Shown here one piece after another: positions 10,402 through 20,130 of a DNA stretch of 64,000 nucleotides. Where the stretch lies: positions 3,533,992 through 3,597,991 of the forward strand of contig NC_065412.1 of the NCBI RefSeq assembly GCF_024362695.1, given 5' to 3'. A model generated the notes under the pieces. It saw only the letters and a program-made list of their open reading frames with translations, was not told where the DNA came from and did no database searches. Source of the stretch: Pectinophora gossypiella (taxonomy: Eukaryota > Arthropoda > Insecta > Lepidoptera > Gelechiidae). The stretch's first letter is position 1. The number at the start of each line of letters is the position of its first letter. The position numbers and the translations under genes were made by a program.

Positions 10402-10475
10402 CCAGGTGGTGTAATGGTTAACAAGCTCGTCCCGGCTTGACAAAAGCTGCGAGTTCAAGTCCCGTTCGACCAAAA
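10402..10475 (+). repeat. tRNA-like SINE head (head type C)
   Basis: GGTGGTGTAATGGTTAAC fits a polymerase III A box and CGAGTTCAAGTCCCG a B box about 40 bases later, with a CCCGGCTTGACAAAAGC segment between. The acceptor ends do not pair, so it is not a functional tRNA gene. Related heads are at 35286-35370 and 4020-4075. Confidence 0.5.
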
Positions 10476-10873
10476 TTATTATCGATTTAATTTTCTCTTT
10501 ATGAACAAGATTTATTCTTTGAATGAATGGTAAATATACAGTGATATGGGGGAAGGACAAAGAGAGAATATATCAAGTGTACGTTTGGTGCGGTTTTGTC
10601 GTCAGAATCATTGAAATGTTTGAAATTGCACACTCGATGCCGCCGTTAATTTGAAAGCGAGTTAAAATGGTTTGTGAATCGACAGTTCCGTCTGCGGTTT
10701 GAAGAGAAATTGCATTTTAGCTATATGTCGGAATCGAACAAAATTTGTTTCTAGTTGCAGATCAAGTATCGGCGCAGTTTGTCTGTTTTGAACCTTAAAG
10801 ATTATAATAAACAAGAACGAATATATTTTGGACCATTTATTAAATTGACTGATTTTAAGTTATACTTTTTATC
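10476..10873. other. no recognised feature
   Basis: The stretch between the tRNA-like head and a SINE-A copy shows no coding signal; the minus frame crossing 10249-10560 runs through repeat sequence. Confidence 0.4.
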
Positions 10874-11071
10874 GCTAATAGCCGGAACAACGACTTAATG
10901 TGCCCTCAGATGCACGGAGTCATCTTACTTTCTCAGTCAATTAGGTGATTCAAAAGCCCTTACCAAACAAAGAACAGTCTCACAAAGTGATTTCGACAAT
11001 GTCGCCATCGAGAATCGAATCCGGACCTCCAGATCGTGAGCCTAACGCCCTAACCACTAGACCACGGAGGC
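10874..11071 (-). mobile_element. SINE-A, copy lacking its 3' end
   Basis: The head (minus strand TCCGTGGTCTAGTGGTTAGG, then GGATTCGATTCTCG) and the central block are present but mutated, and the sequence stops before the GGGGAGGCCTGTG tail. Divergence suggests an old copy. Confidence 0.7.
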
Positions 11072-11394
11072 AATTTACTTACATTTACTTTATTCTAATC
11101 ATCTATAAATGGTAAAATAGAGCAACCATGCATAAGCAATCCCAGGACACCAACCCACAGAATCGTAAAAACATTTCATCGTATCATATATATATCGTAC
11201 GAATCGTATCTCGTACCAAATGGAAAGAAAATCCCATTGCAATTTCGATACAATTCGTGAACACTTGATCACTGGGAGCAATCCCCCCTTGGGCATAAAA
11301 TATTGTTCGTTCTAAGCCGAGGTGTGTTAGTAGAACCATTGGGAGTATAGTGCGGTTTTATCTGCACAAAACATTTTATAGTTATAACGGTGTT

Positions 11395-11673
11395 GGCCTC
11401 CGTGGTTTAGTGTTTAGAGCGTTAGGCTTACGATCTGGAGGTCCAAGTTCCATTCCCGTTGGGGAAATTATTGAAATCCATTTGTGAGACTGTCCTTTGT
11501 TTGGTAAGGACTTTTTTTGAAAAAGTAAGTTGATTCCGGCTATTAGCCGTAAGAACACCTCCATCAATCCGCACTGGAGCAGCGTGGTGGAGTATGCTCC
11601 ATACCCCCTCAGATTGATTGAGGGGAGGCCTGTGTCCGGCAGTGGGACGTACATAGGCCGTGTATGTGTTTAT
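11395..11673 (+). mobile_element. SINE-A, near full-length, internally deleted
   Basis: Begins GGCCTCCGTGGTTTAGTG and ends GGCAGTGGGACGTACATAGG plus TGTATGTGTTTATG. The central CTTCGGAGGGCACGTTAAGC block has been deleted: AAGTAAGTTGATTCCGGCTA is contiguous. The two frames crossing it on opposite strands are not genes. Confidence 0.75.
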
Positions 11674-12647
11674 GAATGGACAAACTCACGGCTGGAATTC
11701 CTAATAGGTTAGGAAAAACCACAAGAAAAAGGAGAACTTAGAGCCACTTTTTATACGAAGTTTAAAACTTGTAGTAGACACCTAATTTTGTTTTAAATTA
11801 TATTTTGTTTTTTTCTAATCCGATGACAATAAAGGGAACGCGTGCAACCGGATTACCTACTATTTACTTTTGAAGTATCAACAGTGCGGCTTAACGTCAA
11901 CAACACACTTATTTAAGAGCCACGCTTTTGTCGGTTTAGCTGTTTCCATGCTACTTTTACGTCTTTACATCATTAATTACTTAAGTAAGTTAGATAGAAT
12001 TAGTTAAGAATACATGCTGACCGAGATATTTCTCCAAATAATTCAAAAAAGTTCTGAGTTCCAGAGTTCTGAGTGACAATGGGTACGATGACGCCAAGAA
12101 GTCAAAAATTGTGTAGGTTGTTCATGTTTTAATTTAGAGTACGTAAGTATGTACCTTATGGTTATCTGACAAGGCCGTTATTTGCGATGTACCTAGTTAA
12201 GAGCCTTTCGTAATTATTTATTTTTATTTTGGTGCAATAAAGTATATTCGTTTAAGTATATAAAGTGTGTAGATAAGTGTATAGTGTGTGTTTGTTAAAG
12301 TGTATTTGTAAGCAAAAACGTAAGCGGTGTATGCGACATTCTATGATCTTATCAAAGCTTAAGAGCGGTACTCGGCGGTACTAACGCGCCTAAATGTTCT
12401 TTACGACAATACTTGGTGTCAAAGAAAAATTTTTTACAAACTAGAGATTTTGAGAAAAATAGATTAAATAAAACAGAGTTTAGGAAGAGAACAGAGATGG
12501 ATGGAAAAAAGAATCATGTTGTACCGATTTCGCCCCGCTTTCGTAAAGTGAGATAACGATAGGATGATAATGATGATGAAACAAACAAACGTTTTTAGAT
12601 AATTACGAGCAATGGTAACAGATAGCAATAAAAATAATAATATTCAT
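11674..12647. other. mostly unassigned; old repeat ends
   Basis: A fragment of the AAGAGCCACGC repeat is at about 11910-11955, and GGTGCAATAAAGTATATTCG at about 12231 looks like a LINE 3' end (compare minus-strand copies at 41390-41525). No gene seen. Confidence 0.4.
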
Positions 12648-12800
12648 CATCACTATTAGGTAAGTTGACCCTGCAAGAACAGAATAACGCTATCCCTAGC
12701 GAACCTGGTATAACGTGAAGATTTGATAGATTCTGTTTTTTACAGAAGCAACTGCCTGTCTGACCTTCTAACTTGCGAAGGGAAATCCAAACGAATAGAC
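12648..12800 (+). repeat. dispersed repeat D, 5' part
   Basis: It contains GAAGATTTGATAGATTCTG, ACAGAAGCAACTGCCTGTC, then TGACCTTCTAACTTGCGAAG. Fuller copies are at 14876-15100 and 19105-19440. Confidence 0.55.
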
Positions 12801-13239
12801 AAAAAGTCAGATTTGTAATTCGACTGAAAATATTCTAAATAAATGTAATTTCAACTAGACAGGCTTATATTCTTGATACTTGACTTACGCATAGTATAGT
12901 TTATAAAAAAATAGTCAAAACTTTACCGTAAGTGTAATAACGCTCTCATCTAAATGACTATTCCCATTTCAGTGACGTTTACGACTACGAAAGTCGTTAG
13001 AGAAAGGTAAAAACTTATCAGGAGTGATAGTGGGATGGGCTATCACGGTAAAGATAAATGCACAATTGCCTTTGATGAGATCTGAAAAAGTTGAGATAAT
13101 CGTGACCCCTGAACATTGGGTTAATGAAATGAACTGACTTTTTGTAGTATTGGCAATTATTGATGGCTGGTTAAAAAGGAAATGAATGAGAGAACTACTT
13201 TTAAAGGTACTTTTCCTACTCGGAAAGAGCCACCTCCTC

Positions 13240-13470
13240 CCTAAATCGGCTACTTGACAACCTAACCTAAGTTTTCTTTGGAGTTTTTATGGAAATACTG
13301 TCTTGTGACGTCATCAATAAAAGCAGTCAAACGTCGTATTCATTGTTGCTTAATTCGTAAATAACATTCGGAAAAAAGTCGAAAAGTAAAATGAGATTGT
13401 TTTTTATCATCTTGGACTGGCTTATATTTCTACATTAGTATTTTATAATTTATCTTTGACTCAATCAAAT
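13240..13470. mobile_element. MITE family M2
   Basis: Contains TTATGGAAATACTGTCTTGT, GACGTCATCAATAAAAGCAG and GTCGAAAAGTAAAATGAGAT. Similar stretches are at 52560-52790 and 28800-28960. It shares the GACGTCA and TTTGTATGG motifs of family M1 and may be a relative. Ends not resolved. Confidence 0.5.
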
Positions 13471-14009
13471 ATCCTATTATTGTCATTTGAATAAGCAGGA
13501 AAATAAGTATAATGAAAGTCCAATATTCTCAGTAACTGCGGGAGAAAAAAAGTGTTTACATATCCATTATTTCCTCGAAATTCGAGAGGAAAAAATGTAA
13601 GCAAATCTGTCCGTCTTCTTGGAAAAATCAGATCATTCTCATTTTATCGTGTGGATTGTAAGGTCAAGACTTCAACTAGGTAATTGATGTAAAGAACAGT
13701 ATAAAAATATTCGTGTTTTGTAAAGAACAGTATGAAAATATTCGAGTACAAACAACAAAAATGTCACCACGAAAATATGTAGTTTATATCAAAGACATAT
13801 CCATGATTATAACTTAAATACAACTAAATAGCTTAAACGAGTACGCGTCACACAAAAGCACGTGTTTTCAGCTGTGTTGAAAACTTTTCAACAAAGCTGT
13901 CGATAACACGAAATAACTTCGTGGCTCAGTTGGCACTAAAACCTAATCGTGGCCCGGAAAAGCAAAAGCTATTTCCTAGCTTTTTTATAAAATATAACTA
14001 CTATTAAAA
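13471..14009. other. unassigned, with one hairpin
   Basis: An imperfect hairpin lies at about 13860-13909 (GTGTTGAAAA paired with TTTTCAACA, extended by CGTGTTTTCAG and CGATAACACG). A local direct repeat (GTAAAGAACAGTATRAAAAT) occurs twice at about 13690-13740. No coding feature. Confidence 0.4.
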
Positions 14010-14047
14010 TAAGCTCACGACTACACCCCTTGGGGTACTCAAAGTTA

Positions 14048-14195
14048 CAGTCAAGAGCAATATCATGTAGCTACCCACTTTAGAACCCTATCGCACTATC
14101 AAATTCGACATTTAATGAGACTTACAGTTTAATTTGTCAAAAAAGTTAATGTGACATGGTTTCAAAGTGTATACATATTAGTACTTGTTCGTAGT
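14048..14195 (+). mobile_element. TA-flanked MITE family T, copy 2
   Basis: Starts CAGTCAAGAGCAATATCATG after TA, and carries the family's AAAAAAGTTAATGTGACATG and AAGTGTATACATATTAG. The right end is eroded. It interrupts another repeat: AAGCTCACGACTACACCCC on the left and TACCCACACCTCACCGAG on the right are contiguous at 50449-50545. Confidence 0.65.
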
Positions 14196-14337
14196 AACTA
14201 AGTACCCACACCTCACCGAGTTTTCTGTTAGACCAACATGTCTGATGGTACTGTTAACAACTATTATGAGGAGAAAAAATAAACTTAAACTGAAATTCCT
14301 TTGAACCCTTGCTTCTTATAGGATATAATTAGACTAG

Positions 14338-14455
14338 ACGCCATCCCACTTGCAAGAGGGAAACCACTGCCCTATTTTACCCTAAAAAAGTAGCATGGAG
14401 AATGCTACACCGACAAGAGCGTCGCTCTTAAATTAGTGATGATGATGAGGACACA
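14338..14455 (-). repeat. dispersed repeat, 'AAGAGCCACGCTCTTG' family
   Basis: Reverse complement of the copy at 36053-36160: GAGGGAAACCACTGCCCTAT, AAAGTAGCATGGAGAATGCT, ACACCGACAAGAGCG, then an ATGATGATGAG run. The trinucleotide run is its 3' tail on the opposite strand. Confidence 0.65.
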
Positions 14456-14744
14456 ATTGCCTACACACATAAATGCTATCATTTATTAATACCAGGCTAG
14501 TAATATATTCTAGATACTAATTTCAATGTATATAACAGAATTGGCAGAAGAAAACCTCGAGAAAAAATGTGTTTTATAGAAAAGCCAGGTCAAGAGTTCT
14601 CTTTAAACTAGCGAGCACGTGTGAGGACTCTGATGAGGGTGGAAAAAGCAAAAGTGGTGTTTCAAGTCGGGATCGTTGCTGAGGAATTCCGTAGTCTCTG
14701 CGTATAGAAATTGCTTAGCGTTGATTTATGGTGCCCGAACCAAC

Positions 14745-14865
14745 GTGCGTGTATAAAACGATTGATGTGGAGGAAACAAGAGAAGTGTGTCAGCATCAAA
14801 GCAAATGGAATTCCATAGTGTCTGTTTACCCCGGTGGGAAATAGGCGTGAGTTTATGTATGTATG
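14745..14865 (+). repeat. LINE-like 3' end, (TATG)n tailed (family V)
   Basis: Conceptual fragments read as REVCQ and KWNSIV followed by GGGAAATAGGCGTGAGTTTA and a TATGTATG tail. The same end is at 40088-40345 and 55852-55905 (plus) and 54375-54538 and 62572-62690 (minus). The peptide pattern resembles C-terminal ends of LINE ORF2 proteins. Confidence 0.55.
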
Positions 14866-14875
14866 ATTTATATAG

Positions 14876-15100
14876 TCATTATCATCATCTCCTCAGCAAG
14901 ATTTGACAGGTCCGGTTTTTTATAGTAGCGACTGCCTGTCTGATCTTCCAACCCGCGAAAGGAAAACCAGACTAATTCTGGTTAGGTCACATAGGTACCT
15001 CCGAAAATGAATATCTGGGGAATGTGGGTTTCCTCACGATGTTGTCTTTCACCACTGAGCACGTGATAATCCATGTATGATTTAAATATTTGGATAATTC
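14876..15100 (+). repeat. dispersed repeat D
   Basis: Has GATTTGACAGGTCCGGTTTT, GCGACTGCCTGTCTGATCTT, GGAATGTGGGTTTCCTCACG and GAGCACGTGATAATCCATG. Best copy for comparison is 19105-19440. Confidence 0.65.
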
Positions 15101-15164
15101 GCTAGGTCGTTACTCTAATGATTATAATTTTAAACATTTCCTTCTATTGTAAAATAATACAGCA

Positions 15165-15300
15165 TCACGTCTATATCCCCAAAGGGTTTGGCAGAAGTGT
15201 CATTATAGAATATACACGCACTCCTGGTCAGATATGTTTAGGTCCCATGTAGTAGGAGGCGAATATATTGATTACCCGGGTACAAATCCTGGAAACTATT
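15165..15300 (+). repeat. dispersed repeat G
   Basis: Words shared in order with 41205-41345, 43810-43880 and 28585-28675: a CCCCAAAGGGTTTGGCAGA-type start, ATATACACGCACTCCTGG, TATGTTTAGGTCCCATGTAG, GGGTACAAATCCTGGAAA. Function unknown; likely an old retroelement end. Confidence 0.55.
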
Positions 15301-15795
15301 TATGATCCAAATATCCGAACATGAATTCTAAGTCTTAAAGTCAAATTCAACGGTTGATCTACTATAATGTAAGTCTTCGAACAACGCCAACACTTTTTAA
15401 TTTATAACTACGTATTATTAAATTTGTTCATCAATTTCTTGGATCATTCTTGCATTGTTATTATGTGCATGTTAGTTTGTATATCGTGTGTTGACTTGAC
15501 CCAAAAAATATAACATTAAGTTACGTGAAATGATTCGTGTGCGAGTTACCCAAATTGGGTGGTAGGTGTGCTTTGATTTTACCGTTTTTGTTTGAGAATG
15601 TGAGTTATGTAACTAATTACAATTAATTAATATTAATTCCCCTAGAATGTTAAAAAATACCGCAGTATAATGTGAGAATAATATAATATAAACAGCGCAT
15701 ATGGGCTGGGGGGTTCTTCATTAAAATATCCATACCTACTTTTATTATAAATAGGAAAGTGAACCCAACTCAAATTCGCTCCTAGTTGAACATAA

Positions 15796-15852
15796 CCCTG
15801 ACACCAGGGTAGATGAGGTTGGTAATTCACCCCACACGATAAGAAGAATAAG
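15796..15852 (+). repeat. SINE-B, 3' terminal fragment
   Basis: CCTGACACCAGGGTAGATGA, GGTTGGTAATTCACC and ACACGATAAGAAGAATAAG match the 3' end of the full SINE-B copy (29593-29918, opposite strand). Confidence 0.6.
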
Positions 15853-15859
15853 AAAGTAT

Positions 15860-16238
15860 ATGTGTATGTCTGTCTGTTCGTTTGTCCGTCTGTCACGGCA
15901 AAACGGAGCGACGAAATGACGTGATTTTTAAAAAGAGATAGTTGAAGGGATGGAGAGTGACATAGGCTAATTTTTGTCTCTTTACAACCCCCCACTTTCC
16001 TAAAGCGGCGGGTGGAAGTTTGTATGGAGCATTCCGCAATTTTAAAGGTAGAAAGCTTAAAAATTATATGCGGACTATTAGTGACTGAAAAAAAAAGACA
16101 TGCATATTTTTTTTGGAAATCTGTCCAACCAAAGAGAAGGGGAAATGTTATATGGGAGTTTTAGCAGTTTTTAAGGTAGGAAAGGTGAACCGTTTTACCC
16201 TGAATTTACCGCGAGCGAAACCGCGGGCAAAAGGCAGT
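15860..16238 (+). mobile_element. Helitron-like non-autonomous element
   Basis: It starts in a TGTCTGTCTGTTCG-type run followed by GTCACGGCAAAACGGAGCGA. It ends with a CCGCGAGCGAAACCGCGG hairpin and GCAAAAGGCAGT, a decayed form of the hairpin-plus-CTAGT end typical of Helitrons; compare the intact end at 45349. No replication or helicase frame is present. Confidence 0.5.
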
Positions 16239-17324
16239 TTCAATATAAAAAAATCACTTTAGCCCGTGACAGGCGATCCTTAAGGACCTTCTATAATACC
16301 AACCACGTCACTTTAATTATGCCTAATATCAATCAAATGAGACTGCAATTCTTTCAATCACACCTTTTCTTGAAAACTATTTCGGGGAAAAGCGTCCAAA
16401 TTAAAATATACTTAAACGTCAAAGTGGGACAGTCCATTTTGGGTTACGTCCCATCAACACGCTCGCACATGTTGTTTGAAGAAAGTTGCCAAGCGATAAT
16501 GCATTTTAACTGCAGCATCAAAAGGTTGGTTGTTGAGGCTTTTTGTACGCGCATGCGCGGTAGTGGTACCGCAGTGCGCGGCGCCTAAAAGCCGAGGGAA
16601 TGCGTGCGTTTCCCCATTAGAAAAAATAAATACTTTTCATTGACAAAGTCGGGAAAATATTTGTCCCCATGTCCAAATAAGCAACATTCATGCAATCTTG
16701 AAGCCATAAAGATTTTCTTTTCATTTTAAATTAGGAACTTAAGGTTATAGTTTGGTGAAACCTTTTACATAATGATTTGTGAAACAGAGAGGAGAGATAT
16801 AAAAGTTAACTTCTGCCACAAAGTTCTAGGATGGAATGTAATATACGTTATCATAATATTATATATAACGTATGAAATACGATATGGCGATATGCTTTAA
16901 GCCAATCACCCGTATATTGGTCTCTGGAAAATAATAAGTGACGATCGACCTTACAACACAAACTACGAAACAGCTGTTGTGGTACGAAGTTGGTCCTAGT
17001 TTGGCCAACAATCAGCCTTACATAAGTTGGTCTTAGTTCGACCAACATTTGGCCACAAATCTAATTCCACAATGCTAATAGTACAGGTATTGAAGTGAAA
17101 TAATTATATCCTGAAACGTGTTTCGTGGCGGTTGATATTATAAAGCGATAATAGGTTATTTTTGGTCCAATATCGGTCCATGCATGCGTAGTATTGGTCA
17201 AAAAAAACATTGAATTTCAATACATAAACTGACGTGTCTAATCTCAACTGAAGTAAGCAACACTAAGTCAAGACAATGTTATAATGTCCTTATGACTTTG
17301 CAAGCCTCCTCCTCCGCTCCTCTG
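16239..17324. other. unassigned, with a GC-rich patch
   Basis: An 89-codon frame at 16319-16588 has no recognisable domain and I do not call it a gene. CpG-rich sequence at about 16545-16605 includes the palindrome described separately. The remainder is AT-rich. Confidence 0.35.
16548..16559. promoter_or_regulatory. NRF-1/Ewg-like palindrome
   Basis: CGCGCATGCGCG is a perfect 12-bp palindrome containing the GCGCATGCGC core bound by NRF-1-type factors (Ewg in flies). It sits in a small CpG-rich island in otherwise AT-rich DNA. No transcript is evident next to it, so a promoter role is only a guess. Confidence 0.3.
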
Positions 17325-17600
17325 CTGGACTGGGAGTAAAGAAAAAACATAGAATGCGTTCAGCTGCCTACCTTCTCGTGCATGTCGTAAAAGGCGACAA
17401 AGAGACAGCGTCCTGAACATGATCGATCATCTGTAAGAGCGATATACCGATCCCCTATCATCATACGGTTTATCATTATCCACCTTAGGACTATGTATCA
17501 AAAGTGGCTGCAAATAGTTTCTTGATTATTTGTACTTCTGCCCACCCCTTCGGGGAATACGGGCGTGAGTTTATGTATGTACCTATGTATGAGTTTAAAA
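17325..17600 (+). repeat. LINE 3' end-like repeat (family W), copy 1
   Basis: It has GGGAGTAAAGAAAAAACATA, CAGCTGCCTACCTTCTCG, GTCGTAAAAGGCGAC, CACCTTAGGACTATG and a tail of CGGGCGTGAGTTTATGTATG. A homologous stretch is at 27200-27395. The TATG tail is shared with family V. The 83-codon frame at 17504-17755 overlaps this and is not supported as a gene. Confidence 0.55.
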
Positions 17601-17963
17601 GATTAAGGGATTATTATGATTACCTATCAATCTCTCGTTTCAATATATTACCTATGTATCTTCCTAACAATATCTCGTTTTTATGGAGTCCGTTTATCAC
17701 AATTAGACAGGCCTACTACAGCTATCTACAGGCCGTAGAAATAACTTTAAAGTAATAAGGCAGCCAATCGAAGTTATTTTGACCCTTTTATTATCAATAC
17801 TAATATTATTAAATGCGAAAATAACTCCGTCTGCTACCTGCACTCATTTTGATGAGATTAAGTACGCAGATAGTTTGAGACCAAGGAAACAATACAGTTC
17901 TTAACCCGGTTTTTACTTTTTTACGCTATACCGATTTTGACGAAATACGGACTCTACGGAGAT

Positions 17964-18100
17964 ATTAAAACACATAATAACGGGTTCTTACCGCGTTTGG
18001 AATAGGGATATGAGACTCCCGATATTTCGACACTGTTGCAAGTCTCATATCCCTATTCCAAACGCGGTAAGAACCCGTTATTATGACTGTGTTTTAATTA
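17964..18100. mobile_element. long-hairpin palindromic element (family H), copy 1
   Basis: The left arm at 17964-18016 pairs with 18041-18098 over roughly 50 bases with one small gap. The arms carry AATAACGGGTTCTTACCGCG and ATAGGGATATGAGACT. The 24-base loop includes CCCGATATTTCGACACTG. Further copies, each with a different internal structure, are at 49118-49210 and 49722-49887. It has no coding capacity. Superfamily unknown; foldback MITE is the nearest description. Confidence 0.7.
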
Positions 18101-19104
18101 CACCTGCACTATTAAAGACCTTTACGAAGCCACTGACAATGCCGTAAGCGTGGCCAATTATTGGTCAGCAACAATTTTGAATCGATCGGCATCGACTCGC
18201 AAAGAAGAAGAAGACCGCGTAAACTTAAAACAATCTACGGAGATACTTTGAAAAACAGTTTTTATCCCGGAAACACCCCCTAAAGGGATGGAAAAAACGT
18301 GCCGCACGATAGCCGAAGACCACGCGGATTTTTTATGACTTTTAATAATAAGTATTGTATTGTAAGCCATAAAACGCGTAAGTAAAGCTATTAGGGTCGA
18401 AAATTGCTTAACAACACTATTTATTATTTATTTATACGTAAATAGACTTTCTTTATGTTATAATCCTTCCGGCATCTCTTTAGAAAAGACAGTTTATAAT
18501 ACTTACTACGTAAATTACTTTTATTCACAAAACTGTGTAGTAAGTGCTTTTACACCTATTGTATAAAGTGATAGGTACTTTATACAAATATAATATACTG
18601 GCTTTGTATAATATTATGGCCTATTGCCATAAAAGGTACACCGTAATTCAGAGCCCGCTATTAATCTGTTTAAACTGTAGTTCTATTTAGTAAATAAATA
18701 ATTTTATTAAGTATTATTATTTTGAGTAGTTTCATAAAAAACCTACCAAGAAAAAATTAATACGTGGTTTTTTTTAATTTACTTTAGTCTCTTACGCCCG
18801 CCCTCCCTAGTAACTAGTAAGTCCCGTGGTCTTAGTCTAATTTATTAATTTACGAAGACAAAGGTAGGCTTGGCCACACAGCCTTAATATAAATTGTATG
18901 CCTGATTTTGATTAAATAATTCCGTGCGCCTGTAAAAGCTTTGGGCAGCGTAATTTCTGCGCTGGTAAAATGAAAAACATATTTTTATAAAATTGAAATG
19001 TGGGTATAATTACTTATTTTGTACTCGTGTCAACTTTATTTTTTTGTCTGATAGCTTTAGTAGTCGCTAGTTGTGATACAGGAGGCCTCTGTCATCACCA
19101 TCAT
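18101..19104. other. AT-rich, unassigned
   Basis: A CCGCGTAAACTTAAAAC word at about 18216 also flanks the H elements near 49220 and 49700, so the H family may extend beyond its hairpin. No gene recognised; the minus frame 18158-18370 shows no domain. Confidence 0.4.
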
Positions 19105-19440
19105 CTCCCTAGCGTTACCCCGTTTTTCACAAGGTCAGCTTACCTAACCTGAAGATTTGACAGGTCCGGTTTTTTACAGAAGCGACTGCTTGTCTAACTT
19201 TCCAACCCGCGAAGAGAAAACCAGCCCAATACAGGTTAGGTCACATACCTCCGAAAATGCATTTCTCGGGAATGTGGGTTTCTTCCTGATGTTTTTATTC
19301 ACCGCTGAGCACGTGATGATTATTTATGATCCAAACGTGAATTCGAAAACAAATTAGACAATTATTGGTTTAGGCCTGAGCTGGATTCGAAACTGCGACC
19401 TCAAAGTGAGAGGCAAGCGTTTTATTAACACGGCTCTCAC
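19105..19440 (+). repeat. dispersed repeat D, longest copy
   Basis: Runs from AGATTTGACAGGTCCGG through GAATGTGGGTTTCTTCCTG and GAGCACGTGATGATTATTT to GGATTCGAAACTGCGACCTC and AGAGGCAAGCGT. Other copies are at 12648, 14876 and (reversed) 35360. Short frames crossing it on both strands are artefacts. Confidence 0.65.
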
Positions 19441-19630
19441 TAATACAGGAGGCTTCTGTATTCCACACAAAAACGTTTTCTTTATTAACCCTTTCGGAGT
19501 CAGCAGAGCCATAAATACTTAATGGTTTAATTTGCAGCACTTTTAACAGTCCTTCAATGCATTGGAATGAACTGTACAAAATTACAAATGCTCAAACCTG
19601 GTCCATTGTGTTAGCCTAGTTTATATCCTA

Positions 19631-19635
19631 AAGGG
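19631..19635. repeat. target-site duplication, left
   Basis: AAGGG directly before the left LTR, repeated at 24787-24791 after the right LTR. Five bases is the usual duplication length for Ty1/copia integrases. Confidence 0.9.
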
Positions 19636-19946
19636 TGTTGGAAATTGACCGTGTATTGACCGTGTATGCATCACCCTTATAAGACCATAGATTAATAACA
19701 TTACTTTTTATGTAGACATATTGTCTTTGCTCCCAACTGTCATTCCTTCTTCTTTGTTCAATGTCCGTACCAACTAGTCGACTCTTACGCCTATTTTATT
19801 TACGTAATTATATCGTGATATATCGTACAAGCAATATTGTAATCTCAAGTGCCAAAAACGTTTATTATACGCAGATCAGCTTCATCAGCATATTTGTGTT
19901 TTTATTTCATCAAACCAATCGCCGGTCCACGATTTACCTCGCCACA
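19636..19946 (+). repeat. left LTR of the copia element
   Basis: 311 bp, TG...CA ends (TGTTGG to CGCCACA). It carries a tandem 11-bp motif ATTGACCGTGT at 19644-19654 and 19655-19665, possibly regulatory. It appears identical to 24476-24786. A short frame that starts inside it and crosses into the leader is not a gene. Confidence 0.96.
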
Positions 19947-19960
19947 GGTTATGGGCCCAG
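19947..19960 (+). other. primer-binding site (half-tRNA type)
   Basis: GGTTATGGGCCCAG directly after the LTR is complementary to the anticodon stem-loop of initiator tRNA-Met (the CAT anticodon is read as ATG here). Drosophila copia uses the same unusual internal tRNA fragment instead of the tRNA 3' end. Confidence 0.88.
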
Positions 19961-20130
19961 CATACCTAGATTGGTTTATGCCCTAACCTTTGTGTGCAGG
20001 TTTCAGCGGTGGCTGTTCATCGGAGTGCATTTTGTCGGTGAGCTTGTCGGCGCGCCTTCCCTGCTGGTCGCCGTGCTCCCGTCGTCCTGTTTTTACATGC
20101 CTCGTGTGAACTGAGCACGCTTATGTCAAA

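Noticed and set aside
10402..10475. possible tRNA gene
   Set aside because: A and B boxes are present, but the acceptor ends do not pair and related copies occur elsewhere, so it is a tRNA-derived repeat head.
15642..15995. 117-codon minus frame
   Set aside because: It runs through a SINE-B end and a Helitron-like fragment; the QTNRQTYTYT stretch comes from the TGTCTGTCTG run.
16319..16588. 89-codon plus frame ending in a GC-rich patch
   Set aside because: No domain recognised and no splice or promoter context that fits; the Arg-rich end reflects the CpG-rich sequence.
19761..20114. 117-codon plus frame starting in the left LTR
   Set aside because: It begins inside the LTR, and the same start occurs in the right LTR (24601) with a different continuation. 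It is read-through of LTR and leader, not a conserved gene.
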